From NCBI RefSeq assembly GCF_014303395.1, contig NZ_CP060298.1, positions 930,001-994,000 on the forward strand: DNA of 64,000 nt. The letters are read 5' to 3'. The translations under genes were made by a program, and so were the position numbers. Shown in pieces: positions 1 to 9,003 of the stretch (position 1 is its first letter; each line of letters opens with the position of its first letter). This DNA is from Nakamurella sp. PAMC28650. GTDB taxonomy: Bacteria; Actinomycetota; Actinomycetes; Mycobacteriales; Nakamurellaceae. The notes beneath the pieces are model-generated. The model had not been told where the DNA came from. It saw only the letters and a list, made by a program, of their open reading frames with translations, and ran no database searches.

Positions 1-1
1 G

Positions 2-364
2 CGGCGCCGGACGAATCCCGTCCTGCTGGAGAGATCGCACCGCCGGCTGGACGATCACGGTCTCCGTGTCCTGATCCTGTCCCGTCTGATTCCCGGCGGC
101 CGCATCCCGATCATGGCCGCGGCGTTGATGCTGAACCTGACCTGGCGTTGGTACCTGGCCGGTGACATCCTCGCGGCCGCCGTCTGGTCGCTCACCTACG
201 CGGCGATCGGCGTGCTGTCAGGGTCGATCTTCGAAGAGCAGTGGAAGGGGATCGCGCTGGCCATCGTGCTCGTCGTCCTGGTCAGCGTGGCCCCCGCCGG
301 CTGGAAGCGGCTGCGCGGCGGCCGGTCCGGAAATCTTGCGCCGGCCGATCAGGAATCCACCTAG
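2..364 (+). CDS. DedA/SNARE-associated family membrane protein (C-terminal part)
   Basis: The window opens inside this gene, so only the last 120 residues are visible. DedA-family proteins are inner-membrane proteins linked to lipid flipping and membrane homeostasis. The visible part has the family's conserved arrangement: an arginine/proline motif (SRLIPGGR, about residues 30-37), a short amphipathic stretch, then a hydrophobic segment (AVWSLTYAAIGVLSG) and a second one near the end (ALAIVLVVLVSVAP). The C-terminus is short, charged and complete, ending at a TAG. It is followed after 24 bp by a broken transporter gene on the same strand. The family call rests on the R-x-x-P-G-x-R pattern and hydrophobicity only, since the N-terminal half is missing. 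Confidence 0.7.
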   Translation, partial: RRRTNPVLLERSHRRLDDHGLRVLILSRLIPGGRIPIMAAALMLNLTWRWYLAGDILAAAVWSLTYAAIGVLSGSIFEEQWKGIALAIVLVVLVSVAPAGWKRLRGGRSGNLAPADQEST

Positions 365-388
365 CAACTGGATATCGTAGGTAAAGGG

Positions 389-1347
389 ATGGTTTCCTCC
401 AGACCTGGAGAGCCAGGGCACCGGGACCGGGGTCAGCTGATCGGCGTCGGCCTGAGATGGACGTCGAACCGGGCGCTGCAGATCGTCCTGATCGCCGCCG
501 GCTGCTGGGTCGTCGGGTACGTGCTGGGCAGGTTCTGGTCGATCATCCTTCCGGTGGTGCTCGCCCTGTTCGTCACGTCGGTCCTCTGGCCCCTGACGGC
601 CTGGCTGCGCCGGCACCACTGGCGTCCGGCTTTGGCGGCGGCAGCCGTGCTGCTGGCCGGACTGGCGGTCGTGGGCGGCGTCGTCGCCTGGATCATCCCG
701 TCGGTGCTCTCGCAGGTCGGTCAGATCGCAGACCGGACGAGCGCGGGTCTGACGAAGATCGAAACCTGGCTGACCGGGCCACCTTTCAATCTCGGCGTCG
801 ACCAGATCTCCGGCGCGGTCGATTCTTTGACGAGCAAATTGCAGTCCAGTGCCAGCAGTATCGCGGCGGGGGTCTTCGCCGGTGTGACGTCTGCCCTGTC
901 CCTGCTGATCACCATGGCGACCGCGGTGGCCCTGTCCTTCTTCTTCCTGAAGGACGGCCCCAGATTCCTTCCTTGGATGCAGCGATCCGTCGGTCAGCGG
1001 ATCGGTCGGCCGGTCAGCGACGTACTGATGCGGTGCTGATCGGCGGCGGCGTATTCATCCTCGGTGTGCCGCTCGCCCTCCCGCTCGCGGTGCTGACCTT
1101 CATCGGTGGGTTCGTCCCGATCGTCGGAGCCTTCGTAGCGGGGGCGATCGCGGTGCTGATCGCTCTGGTCGCCAAGGGACTCACCACGGCGCTGATCGCC
1201 CTGGTCATCATTCTCGTGGTCCAGCAGCTGGAAGGGAACGTCCTGCAGCCGATCCTGCAGTCCCGCAGCCTGAATCTGCATGGTCTCGGAACTGTGGCGC
1301 TACCTCGCGGAACGGATGGATTCCGACTGAGCGGACGCTCGTCATGA
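389..1347 (+). pseudogene. AI-2E/PerM-family transporter, disrupted by deletion and frameshift
   Basis: The first frame (389-1039) encodes 216 residues with the membrane segments expected of the AI-2E/PerM permease family and ends in SFFFLKDGPRFLPW, a family hallmark, followed by an early TGA. The other typical half (LIGGGVFILGVPLALPLAV, then GFVPIVGAFVAGA and QLEGNVLQP) continues in another frame from about 1035. Intact relatives have roughly 30-40 residues between these blocks, so a deletion with a frame change is inferred near 1010-1040. After LQSRSLNLHG the protein loses similarity again and stops early at 1347, without the usual last membrane helices. The gene is therefore unlikely to make a functional carrier. 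The alternative is sequencing error, but the missing central residues and missing C-terminus argue against a single base error. Confidence 0.75.
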
Positions 1348-1456
1348 CGTCCGCTTGCAGAGTCTCCGGTCGTTTCCCACCCTGCCCGATGGGCATCTTG
1401 GAGTTGGACCAAGCGTAGCCATCCAGCTCCGCCGCCCTTCTCGAGAGGAAATCTTC

Positions 1457-1678
1457 ATGAGCACTCCGACCGTCACCAGCACGTCGAGCACCAGCTTCGC
1501 CGATCTCGGCAAGGAGCTGTGGACCTACCTGACCGGCAAGGGCGCCGCCATCAACTACGAGTTCGTCAACATGGAGGTCGGGGTGCCCCGCAGTACCGGT
1601 GCCGACTCGCCCCGCGCCATCTGGAGCCTCAACGGGACGCTGCGCATCACCACGGCCGAGAACGTCGCCCAGAAATGA
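1457..1678 (+). CDS. Hypothetical 73-residue protein, coupled to the next gene
   Basis: The start ATG at 1457 is chosen because GAGAGGAAA lies just upstream at the right distance. The reading frame is open further upstream but without a ribosome site. The 73-residue product begins with a Ser/Thr-rich stretch, has no membrane segment or signal peptide, and has no motif I recognise. Its stop codon overlaps the start of the next gene (ATGA at 1675-1678), indicating translational coupling and probably a shared function with the membrane-anchored neighbour. No function is assigned. Confidence 0.65.
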   Translation: MSTPTVTSTSSTSFADLGKELWTYLTGKGAAINYEFVNMEVGVPRSTGADSPRAIWSLNGTLRITTAENVAQK

Positions 1679-2163
1679 CGGATGCGCCCTCCGGCGCCCG
1701 GCTGAACATCTTCGCCGACCTCCAGATCGTCGCCGACGGGCAGAGTGCATCGCTCGTCGGCGACGGACAGGTACTGACCTTCACCGCCGAGGCGCCCCAG
1801 CAGCTCTGGGCGAATCTGCAGCAACTGCCGGTCCCGGCGGGCATCAGATCGGTCCGGGGTGTGCGGGCACTCGGTCAGGTCGCAGAGCTGCTGGGCGACC
1901 AAGGGCTGGAACTGCACGTCGTCGGTCCGGCCGGCGAGCTGGCCCATCTCGGTAGGGGGGCCCGCTCCTGGTGGGGCCGGGCGCTGACCGGCAGCAGCCG
2001 CATCTCCGTCGGTTCCGCGGCTGCGCTGCGGCCGGTGGTCCTGGCATCCGTGCGTCGATCCCGACTCTTCTGGCCGGTACTGGCGGCCCTCGCCTCCGGC
2101 GTCGCCGTCGCTGTCGCGCGTTCTGGCTCCTTTCGAACCAGGAACTCCGGCACTGAGGAATAG
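1675..2163 (+). CDS. Hypothetical 162-residue protein with C-terminal membrane segment
   Basis: This gene starts at the ATG overlapping the stop of the 73-residue upstream gene. The N-terminal part (about residues 8-50) resembles a small beta-rich domain (LNIFADLQIVADGQ, GDGQVLTFTAE). A hydrophobic stretch near residues 133-147 (FWPVLAALASGVAVAVA) suggests a C-terminal anchor, with a short basic tail. I recognise no family. The overlap with its partner and the strong ribosome site for the pair suggest a two-protein unit. Topology with most of the protein on the cytoplasmic side is an inference from the absence of a signal peptide. Confidence 0.6.
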   Translation: MTDAPSGARLNIFADLQIVADGQSASLVGDGQVLTFTAEAPQQLWANLQQLPVPAGIRSVRGVRALGQVAELLGDQGLELHVVGPAGELAHLGRGARSWWGRALTGSSRISVGSAAALRPVVLASVRRSRLFWPVLAALASGVAVAVARSGSFRTRNSGTEE

Positions 2164-2193
2164 CGGACCACCGGTCGGAAGTTGGACAGGAAC

Positions 2194-2826
2194 ATGACGA
2201 CAACGATCGGACTCATCGGAAGTGGCAACATCGGCCAGGCGCTCGCCAAGCAGGCCATCGCACACGGGTACGACGTGGTGCTGAGCAATTCGCGGGGCCC
2301 GGAGACCCTGGCCGACCTGGTCGCGGAGCTCGGGCCGCAGGCCTCGGCGGCCACCGCGGCCGCGGCCGCCGCGGCCGCCGACATCGCGGTGGTGACAGTA
2401 CCTTTCAAGAACTACCGGGATGTGCCGGCGGAACCGCTGGCCGGCAAGGTCGTCATCGACACGAACAACTACTACTTCGAGCGCGACGGCCACTATGCCG
2501 ACATCGACAAGGGCGACGCGACCGTCAGCGGCTGCCTCGCCGCGCACCTGCCGACCTCGAAGATCGTCAAGGCGTTCAACATGATCCAGGCCCTCGCGAT
2601 CGCGGACGACGCGAAGCCCCATGGAACGGAGGGCCGACGGGCGCTCCCGATCGCGGGTGACGACGCCGAGGCGAAGGTCGTGATCACCGCGTTGATCGAC
2701 GAGTTCGGATTCGACGTGGTCGACGCAGGCGCGCTCGTCGAGGGTCGCCGCTTCGACCGTGACAAGCCTGCCTACGGCCCGTACCTCACCGCCGACGAGC
2801 TGACCATCGCACTGGCCGCCGGCTGA
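2194..2826 (+). CDS. NADPH-dependent F420 reductase-like / NAD(P)-binding oxidoreductase
   Basis: A 210-residue protein with an N-terminal Rossmann fold: IGLIGSGNIGQAL places the GxGxxG dinucleotide motif at residues 9-14, followed by a Ser-Arg pair (SNSRG) typical of NADP-preferring enzymes. The sequence matches the COG2085 group, which includes F420H2:NADP oxidoreductase and related predicted dinucleotide-binding proteins. VVIDTNNYY and VKAFNMIQ are further blocks of that group. The ATG at 2194 is preferred over an in-frame TTG twelve bases upstream because GGACAGG sits directly before it. An alanine-rich run near residues 53-66 is unusually monotonous but keeps the helix. Substrate is unknown. 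Confidence 0.75.
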   Translation: MTTTIGLIGSGNIGQALAKQAIAHGYDVVLSNSRGPETLADLVAELGPQASAATAAAAAAAADIAVVTVPFKNYRDVPAEPLAGKVVIDTNNYYFERDGHYADIDKGDATVSGCLAAHLPTSKIVKAFNMIQALAIADDAKPHGTEGRRALPIAGDDAEAKVVITALIDEFGFDVVDAGALVEGRRFDRDKPAYGPYLTADELTIALAAG

Positions 2827-2932
2827 TCCGAGTCGCCCCGCGGGGCCCGATGTGCGGCGGAGGCCCGGTCCGGCCAGGATGGTGGGTACAGCCCGGTCGA
2901 CGGAGACCTCGGGTACGACGGTGAGGTGCGCG

Positions 2933-4762
2933 ATGGTGGCTTTCGACGACGGGATGGCCGAGACCGAACTGCCTGCTGGGCGTGGATCGAGCACCGGGTC
3001 GGCCGGCGCCGAGATGCCGGTGATCACCACCGATGTCCTGGTCGTCGGGTCGGGCCCGGCGGGCGCTTCGGCCGCGCTGTTCCTGTCCACCCTCGGCGTC
3101 GCCAACATCCTGATCACCAAGTACCGCTGGACCGCGAACACCCCGCGGGCGCACATCACCAACCAGCGGACGATGGAGATCTTCCGTAACGTCGGGATCG
3201 AGGACCAGGTGCTGGCCGACGCCACGCCGCACGACCTGATCGGCGACACCGTCTTCTGCACGTCCATCGCGGGCGAGGAGATCGGCCGGATCCTCACCTG
3301 GGGGACGCATCCGGCGCGGGAGGCCGACTACCGGCTGGCGTCGCCGTCGCTGACCTGCGACATCCCGCAGACCTACCTCGAGCCAATCCTGGTCCGCAAC
3401 GCCACCGCCCGTGGCACGCAGACCCGGTTCTCCACCGAATACCTCTCCCACCAACAGGACGCCGGTGGCGTCGACGTCACCGTGCTGGATCGGCTGACCG
3501 GCTCCCGCTACGTCATCCGGGCCAGGTACCTGATCGGCGCCGACGGAGCGCGATCGGCGGTCGCGACTGACATCGGCCTCCCGATGGCAGGCCGGATGGA
3601 CATCGCCGGGTCGATGAACATCACCTTCAAGGCGGACATCTCCCGTCACGTCGGCCATCGGCCGTCGGTGCTCTACTGGGTGATCCAGCCCGGCTCGAAC
3701 GTCGGCGGGATCGGTGCCGGGCTGGTCCGGATGGTGCGTCCGTGGAACGAGTGGCTGATCGTCTGGGGCTACGACATCGAAGGTCCTGCGCCGGTTGTCG
3801 ATACGGCCGAGGCCACCAGGATCGTGCGGAGCCTACTGGGGTTGCCCGATCTCGACGTGGAGATCACCGGGACCTCGCTCTGGGGCAACAACGAGATGTA
3901 TGCGACCCATCTGCAGTCGGGCCGGGTGTTCTGCGCGGGGGATGCCATCCACCGGCATCCGCCGAGCAACGGTCTCGGCTCGAACACCTCGATCCAGGAC
4001 TCCTACAACCTGTGCTGGAAGATCGCCGCGGTGCTGGCCGGCACCGCCGGTCCGTCGCTGCTGGAGACCTACACCACCGAACGCGCCCCGGTCGCGCAGC
4101 AGATCGTTCTGCGCGCCAACAAGTCCGGCCGGGAATTCGTCCAGCTCTTCGACGCTCTGGGTATCACCACCGCCCGCTCCGAGGCCGAGATGATCGAGCG
4201 GATCCAGGAGCGCAAGGCCGATACGCCGGCCGGCGCGGCCAAGCGCGCGGCGATCGTCGAGGCGATGGAGATCAAGAACTACGAATTCAACGCGCACGGG
4301 GTGGAGCTCGGCCAGTTCTACGTCTCGCCGGCCGTGGTGTCCGACAGATCCGAGAACCCCGTTCCCACCAAAGATCCGGAGCTCTACTACCAGGCCTCCA
4401 CGGTGCCCGGCGCCCGCCTTCCGCATGCCTGGGTGGGAGACAGCGCGACCCGTCTGTCCACCCACGACCTCGCCCCGATGACCAGGTTCACCCTGATCAC
4501 CGGGATCACCGGAGGGGCCTGGGAGGCCGCGGCCGAGAAGGTGGGCGGCGAACTCGGGATCGCCCTGGTGGCCGTCGTCATCGGCCCCGGCCGGGACGTC
4601 ACCGATCTGTATTTCGACTGGGCGCGACTGCGCGAGGTATCCGAGAGCGGCGCCATCCTGGTCCGGCCGGACACGCACGTCGGCTGGCGGGCCGACACCC
4701 TGCCAGTCGATCCCGTCGGGGCACTGCGATCGGCCATGACGAAGATCCTGGGAAGGGGCTGA
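2933..4762 (+). CDS. FAD-dependent aromatic monooxygenase (phenol hydroxylase/TfdB type)
   Basis: The 609-residue product is a class A flavoprotein hydroxylase that would insert one oxygen atom ortho to a phenolic hydroxyl using NAD(P)H and FAD. The FAD-binding GxGxxG motif is at about residues 39-44 (VVGSGPAGASA). The conserved DG motif (GADGARSAV) and the GD motif (FCAGDAIHRHPPSNGLG) are all present. The block THQ-like HITNQRTMEIFR matches the 2,4-dichlorophenol 6-monooxygenase branch. The ATG at 2933 follows GAGG by six bases and is favoured over upstream in-frame starts. The next gene, six bases downstream, is a hydroxyquinol 1,2-dioxygenase, so the likely substrate is a dihydroxybenzene such as resorcinol, giving hydroxyquinol. 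Substrate is inferred from context. Confidence 0.85.
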   Translation: MVAFDDGMAETELPAGRGSSTGSAGAEMPVITTDVLVVGSGPAGASAALFLSTLGVANILITKYRWTANTPRAHITNQRTMEIFRNVGIEDQVLADATPHDLIGDTVFCTSIAGEEIGRILTWGTHPAREADYRLASPSLTCDIPQTYLEPILVRNATARGTQTRFSTEYLSHQQDAGGVDVTVLDRLTGSRYVIRARYLIGADGARSAVATDIGLPMAGRMDIAGSMNITFKADISRHVGHRPSVLYWVIQPGSNVGGIGAGLVRMVRPWNEWLIVWGYDIEGPAPVVDTAEATRIVRSLLGLPDLDVEITGTSLWGNNEMYATHLQSGRVFCAGDAIHRHPPSNGLGSNTSIQDSYNLCWKIAAVLAGTAGPSLLETYTTERAPVAQQIVLRANKSGREFVQLFDALGITTARSEAEMIERIQERKADTPAGAAKRAAIVEAMEIKNYEFNAHGVELGQFYVSPAVVSDRSENPVPTKDPELYYQASTVPGARLPHAWVGDSATRLSTHDLAPMTRFTLITGITGGAWEAAAEKVGGELGIALVAVVIGPGRDVTDLYFDWARLREVSESGAILVRPDTHVGWRADTLPVDPVGALRSAMTKILGRG

Positions 4763-4768
4763 CCGGAC

Positions 4769-5653
4769 GTGACCACAGCGGGAGGGGAACAGGCCGAGCG
4801 CGAGCAGGAGCTGACCGGGCGGGTCGTCGCGTCCTTCGAAGGAGCCCCGGACGAACGGCTCAAGCAGGTGATGCAATCGTTGACACGGCATCTGCACGCC
4901 TTCCTCCGCGAAGTGCGGCTGACCGAGCACGAATGGCAGCAAGGCATCGAGTTCCTCACTGCCGCAGGCCACATCACCGACGACCGGCGTCAGGAGTTCG
5001 TGTTGCTCTCGGACGTGCTGGGGGCCTCCATGCAGACCGTGGCCATCAACAACGAGGCCTACGGCGACGCCACCGAGGCGACGGTGTTCGGTCCGTTCTT
5101 CGTCCAGGACGCGCCGCAGGCCGAACTCGGCGCCGACATCGCAGGCGGCGCAAGGGGTGAGCCGTGCTGGGTGTCCGGCACGGTCTCCGATGCAGCCGGG
5201 AACCCTTTACCCGGTGCACGTATCGAGGTGTGGGAGGCCGACGCGGATGGCTTCTACGACGTCCAGTACGACGACCACCGCACGGCGGCCAGGGCCGCTC
5301 TGGTCGCCGACGGGCAGGGCCGCTACTCGTTCTGGGGCGTGACGCCGACGCCGTACCCGATTCCCGATGACGGACCGGTGGGGGCCATGCTCGCCGCGGT
5401 CGGGCGCTCGCCGATGCGGGCCTCGCACCTGCACTTCATGGTCAGCTCACCGGGATGTCGCACACTCGTGACGAACATCTTCGTCCGTGGTGATGAACTG
5501 CTCGACCGGGACAGCGTGTTCGGGGTGAAGGAGTCCCTGGTCAAGGATTTCCAGCGGCTCGGGCCCGATGACCCGACCCCCGACGGCCGCTTGACCTCCG
5601 ACACCTGGACCAGGGTGGAATTCGACATCGTGCTTGCTCCCGGTGAGCAGTGA
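4769..5653 (+). CDS. Hydroxyquinol 1,2-dioxygenase (intradiol ring cleavage)
   Basis: A 294-residue intradiol dioxygenase that would open hydroxyquinol (1,2,4-trihydroxybenzene) to maleylacetate. The non-haem Fe(III) ligands are visible: Tyr163 (GFYDVQY), Tyr196 ([12 protein letters not shown]), His220 and His222 (SHLHFMV). Their spacing is nearly the same as in characterised hydroxyquinol dioxygenases. The N-terminal helical dimerisation region (about residues 25-100) with [16 protein letters not shown] is also typical. Translation starts at a GTG six bases after the monooxygenase stop, so both are probably one transcript. No maleylacetate reductase is next door, so the pathway is completed elsewhere or through another route. 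Its last 207 bases are overlapped by an opposing reading frame. Confidence 0.88.
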   Translation: MTTAGGEQAEREQELTGRVVASFEGAPDERLKQVMQSLTRHLHAFLREVRLTEHEWQQGIEFLTAAGHITDDRRQEFVLLSDVLGASMQTVAINNEAYGDATEATVFGPFFVQDAPQAELGADIAGGARGEPCWVSGTVSDAAGNPLPGARIEVWEADADGFYDVQYDDHRTAARAALVADGQGRYSFWGVTPTPYPIPDDGPVGAMLAAVGRSPMRASHLHFMVSSPGCRTLVTNIFVRGDELLDRDSVFGVKESLVKDFQRLGPDDPTPDGRLTSDTWTRVEFDIVLAPGEQ

Positions 5654-6166
5654 GATCACCACGATCAGCGGCCAGAGCGCCTCACCGGCGGCCAGCACCC
5701 GTTCGCTGAGCCCCAGCATGGTGCCGCCGCGGATCTCGATGACGAACCACGCCATCAGCGACAACAGCACCACCGTGGCCGTCACCCGGCCACCGGATCC
5801 GGGCACCAGGGCGAACAGTGGCCACAGCGTCAACGCCAGGAACGCGACACCGGCTGCGATCACGTGCTCCGGTTCCGGCTGGGGGAACACGGCCGTCAGG
5901 GAGGTGGCCACCCCACCGGCGGCCAGGAGCACCCGGCCCGGTCGGCCGCCCTCGGTGAGGCCGAGAGCCGTGACGAGATAGCAGGCACCGAACAGCAGCA
6001 GTCCGGCCGACATCACCCAGCGGTCGGCCGCACCCCGCTCCGACAGCACGCTGATGGTCTGGTGCACCGGGTCGTAACCCGGAGGCTGACGCGACTGGGC
6101 CAGCGACCACGCAGCCACCGGGAGCACCGGTGTCAACGACGAGGAGAGCACGACCCACTTACGCAT
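5447..6166 (-). CDS. DUF998-family membrane protein with abnormal read-through C-terminus
   Basis: Residues 1-175 form a multi-helix membrane protein of the DUF998 family: [22 protein letters not shown], followed by repeated hydrophobic segments and [18 protein letters not shown] paralogue with the same pattern lies at 10451-11023 and ends soon after the corresponding point. Here no stop codon occurs there, and the frame runs for about 64 more hydrophilic residues antisense to the end of the dioxygenase gene. The natural stop seems to have been lost, perhaps through a rearrangement that joined the two genes. Function of DUF998 proteins is unknown. Whether the extended tail is tolerated is unknown. 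Confidence 0.7.
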   Translation of the reverse strand: MRKWVVLSSSLTPVLPVAAWSLAQSRQPPGYDPVHQTISVLSERGAADRWVMSAGLLLFGACYLVTALGLTEGGRPGRVLLAAGGVATSLTAVFPQPEPEHVIAAGVAFLALTLWPLFALVPGSGGRVTATVVLLSLMAWFVIEIRGGTMLGLSERVLAAGEALWPLIVVISLLTGSKHDVEFHPGPGVGGQAAVGGRVIGPEPLEILDQGLLHPEHAVPVEQFITTDEDVRHECATSR

Positions 6167-6174
6167 GAAGCTAA

Positions 6175-6888
6175 CTACCCTGGGAATCTTCCCGGAGCGA
6201 GGTGTGAAATATCTAACTTCCGTGGTCCGGCCGCCGCGAGCGGGGTGCGGGCCGCGTCCCGCCCGATCCGCCGCGTCGAGAATGCATCACCGAACCCGCC
6301 GACGGCGCCGCCGAGCACCGGTATGCGCCGGGCGATGAAACTCGCGACCTGCTTGCCCCCTGACATCGCCAGCAGCTGTCCCGTCACGGCCTTGGCCACC
6401 TGTGCCTGCACCTGCGCATCCGGCACCGCGGTGGCCAGCGCCGCCGGGGAGATGGTCAGGCCGGTGGCCTTGGTCAACGACTTCCGCGCATCACCGTCGA
6501 GCAGGCAGACCAGCACGGCGTCCCGGACCGACGGGCTCGCGAGGTCGTACCCGCGCAGATGAAGAATCGCGGCGGCGAGGTGGCACTGCAGCAGGCTCAC
6601 CCCGGCGATGTTGGCCGGCACCGTGACCGCCATCGTCAGGAGCCCGCCGACGTTGGTCAGGAACCCCTGGGCCCCGGCGAGCCGCAGGTGTGCGGTGATC
6701 AGCGAGTCGATGGCCAGGTCGATGTCACCGCCGGCCTTGCGCAGCTGGGCCTGGGCGGATCTGGCGGCTCCGGGGATCGGTCCGATTCCGTCGATGGCAC
6801 GCTCCAGGATGTCGCGGACCGCCTGCCCGGTCACCGCCGGCGCCACCCGTCTGGCCAGCCCGCTGCCGATCGATCCGGCCACGCCCAC
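6175..6888 (-). CDS. EcsC-family protein
   Basis: A 237-residue protein matching the actinobacterial EcsC-family pattern: DLAIDSLITAHLRLAGAQGF, then a hydrophobic core (GGLLTMAVTVPANIAG), LRGYDLASPSVRDAVLVCLL and a C-terminal glycine-rich segment with IPVLGGAVGGFGDA. EcsC takes its name from a Bacillus locus affecting secretion and competence, but the molecular role is not established. Start at GTG 6888, with GGGAGAG a few bases upstream. The gene is transcribed away from the helicase at 6952 and stops eight bases before the DUF998 gene start, so the two may be co-transcribed. Confidence 0.72.
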   Translation of the reverse strand: MGVAGSIGSGLARRVAPAVTGQAVRDILERAIDGIGPIPGAARSAQAQLRKAGGDIDLAIDSLITAHLRLAGAQGFLTNVGGLLTMAVTVPANIAGVSLLQCHLAAAILHLRGYDLASPSVRDAVLVCLLDGDARKSLTKATGLTISPAALATAVPDAQVQAQVAKAVTGQLLAMSGGKQVASFIARRIPVLGGAVGGFGDAFSTRRIGRDAARTPLAAAGPRKLDISHLAPGRFPG

Positions 6889-6951
6889 TGTGCTCTCCCT
6901 CGTTCGTGTCTTCCTCCGACGCTACCGTCATGCCCAGGGGAGGTCGGCGTC

Positions 6952-9003
6952 ATGCATCTGTTGACGGCGCGGGCTACCATGAAACGTATGTTCGACCTCG
7001 GATGGGATTCCGGCCTCGACGATGCGCAGTTGGCCGCGGCGACCCACGGGGACTCTCCGCTGGTCATCATGGCCGGGGCCGGCACCGGCAAGACCCGTAC
7101 GCTGACGGCCCGGGTCGCCTCCCTGATCGATCGCGGCATCCCACCCGAGCGGATCCTGCTGCTCACGTTCACCCGCCGGTCCGCCGACGACATGCTGACC
7201 AGGGCCGCGGCGATGTGTACCCAGCCCGAGGCGGCGCGGCGGCTGCAGGGCGGTACGTTCCACGCGGTCGCCCACCAACTGGTCTCCCGGAACACCGGAG
7301 CGCTCGGTCTGCCCGGCGACATGTCGGTGCTGGACCGGGCGGATTCGGCGGACGCGATGGACCTGCTGCGTCACGATCACGGTTTGGCAGAGAAGGATTC
7401 GCGGATGCCGAACCCGTCGGCCCTGATCGATCTATATTCCAGGGCGGTCAGCACCGGGACGCCGGCGCGGAAGTTGATCACGACCGACTTCCCCTGGCTG
7501 GAAACACATGCCGACTCGATCGTCGGGCTGTTCCGCGCCTATGTCACGCGCAAGCGCGAACGGGGCATGCTCGACTTCGATGATCTGCTGCTGGCCTGGC
7601 GGAGCCTGCTGGTCGATCCGATCATGGGGCCGGAGATCGTCGGCCGGTGGGATCACGTGCTGGTGGACGAGTACCAGGACGTCAACCAGACGCAGGTCGA
7701 CATCGTCCTCGGGCTCAGGCCGACCGGTCGGGGCCTGACGGTGGTGGGAGATGACGCCCAGGCCATCTATGGTTTCCGCGGATCCGACAGCGACCACCTG
7801 ATCAATCTCAGTGCTGCCTTCGACCACTGCACCGTGATCCACCTGGAGCGGAACTTCCGTTCGCGGCAGAAACTACTGGATCTGGCCAATACGTTGCGGC
7901 CCAGCACTTCCGGTCACCGCCTGCGTCTGTTCTCGCAGCGCGAGGGCGGTCGGAAGGCAAGGCTGGTGCACTGCCACGACGCGCCGGCCGAGGCGCGTGC
8001 GATCGCCGATGCCGTGCTGGCCGCAGCCGCGGACGGACGCAAGCTACGCGACCAGGCCGTGCTGATGCGGACGGGTCACCACAGCGACCTGCTCGAGATC
8101 GAACTGGCGGCGCGGAGCATCCCCTACGTCAAGTTCGGCGGGCTGAAGTTCCTGGAGGCCGCCCACGTCAAGGACCTGGTGGCCACACTGCGGGTGACCG
8201 GCAACCGGGTGGACGAGGTGGCCTGGTACCGGCTGCTGCGGCTGCACGACGGGATCGGGCCGGCCCGGGCCCGCGATCTGCTCGATACCGTTGCTGCCGC
8301 CGACCTCTCGGGGGACTGGGTGGCCGAAGCCGTTGCGCGGGCCCCGGCCATGAGCCGGATCGGCCTGACGGCGACCCTCGATGGCATCGCTGCAGCCCGG
8401 GCGGTACCGCAGGTGGCAGGTCGTGCCGCCCGGTGCCTCATGACCCTGCGTCCGCTGATCGTCGCCCGCTACGCCGATTCGCTCGCCAGGTTGGGTGATC
8501 TCGAGCGGCTGATCGCGGCGGCGTCGCTGGCGCCCGATCTGGCCGCCTTCGTCGCGGAACTGACCCTGGATCCGCCCGCGTCCACCTCGGACCTGGCCGG
8601 CCCGCCGCATCTGGACGACGACTACCTGGTCCTGTCCACCGTGCATTCGGCGAAGGGCCTCGAGTGGCCGGTCGTGCACGTCATGCATCTGGTGGACGGC
8701 GCATTCCCCTCCGACATGGCGCTGACCAGCAGCGAAGGTCTGCGGGAGGAGCAACGCCTGTTCTACGTCGCCGTGACCAGAGCCGCCGACGAGCTGTCCC
8801 TCTACGCCCCGATGCGCATGCCGCACCACCGTTTCGGCCGGGACGACAAGCACAGCTTCGCGCAGTTGAGCCAATTCATCGACGAAGGCGCCCTGGAGAC
8901 CTTGGAGGTGATCGACCTGGTTCCGGTACGCCCGGTCCAGCCCCCCGGGCCCGGGGATCCACCGAGGGTCGCCCTTCCCGCACTGGATGACCTGTGGGCG
9001 TGA
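6952..9003 (+). CDS. UvrD/Rep-type superfamily I DNA helicase
   Basis: A 683-residue ATP-dependent helicase. Visible motifs in order are Walker A (AGAGTGKT, residues 41-48), motif II with DEYQD (VDEYQDVNQTQ), motif III (VVGDDAQAIYGFRGSD), motif IV (LERNFRS), motif V (LSTVHSAKGLEW) and motif VI (EQRLFYVAVTRAADEL). These define a 3'-5' translocase of the UvrD/Rep/PcrA group. It is shorter than the main UvrD of actinobacteria and lacks a C-terminal nuclease or HRDC domain. ATG 6952 is chosen because AGGGGAGG lies ten bases upstream; ATGs at 6979 and 6988 are alternatives. It is separate from the recB gene further on, so probably a second repair or recombination helicase. Confidence 0.85.
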   Translation: MHLLTARATMKRMFDLGWDSGLDDAQLAAATHGDSPLVIMAGAGTGKTRTLTARVASLIDRGIPPERILLLTFTRRSADDMLTRAAAMCTQPEAARRLQGGTFHAVAHQLVSRNTGALGLPGDMSVLDRADSADAMDLLRHDHGLAEKDSRMPNPSALIDLYSRAVSTGTPARKLITTDFPWLETHADSIVGLFRAYVTRKRERGMLDFDDLLLAWRSLLVDPIMGPEIVGRWDHVLVDEYQDVNQTQVDIVLGLRPTGRGLTVVGDDAQAIYGFRGSDSDHLINLSAAFDHCTVIHLERNFRSRQKLLDLANTLRPSTSGHRLRLFSQREGGRKARLVHCHDAPAEARAIADAVLAAAADGRKLRDQAVLMRTGHHSDLLEIELAARSIPYVKFGGLKFLEAAHVKDLVATLRVTGNRVDEVAWYRLLRLHDGIGPARARDLLDTVAAADLSGDWVAEAVARAPAMSRIGLTATLDGIAAARAVPQVAGRAARCLMTLRPLIVARYADSLARLGDLERLIAAASLAPDLAAFVAELTLDPPASTSDLAGPPHLDDDYLVLSTVHSAKGLEWPVVHVMHLVDGAFPSDMALTSSEGLREEQRLFYVAVTRAADELSLYAPMRMPHHRFGRDDKHSFAQLSQFIDEGALETLEVIDLVPVRPVQPPGPGDPPRVALPALDDLWA

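Noticed and set aside
1555-3297. 580-residue minus-strand open frame near the start of the window
   Set aside because: It crosses several plus-strand genes with good starts and has a composition typical of shadow frames in high-GC DNA.
3742-5160. 472-residue plus-strand open frame inside the FAD monooxygenase
   Set aside because: It is the +1 shadow frame, Arg/Gly-rich and without motifs.
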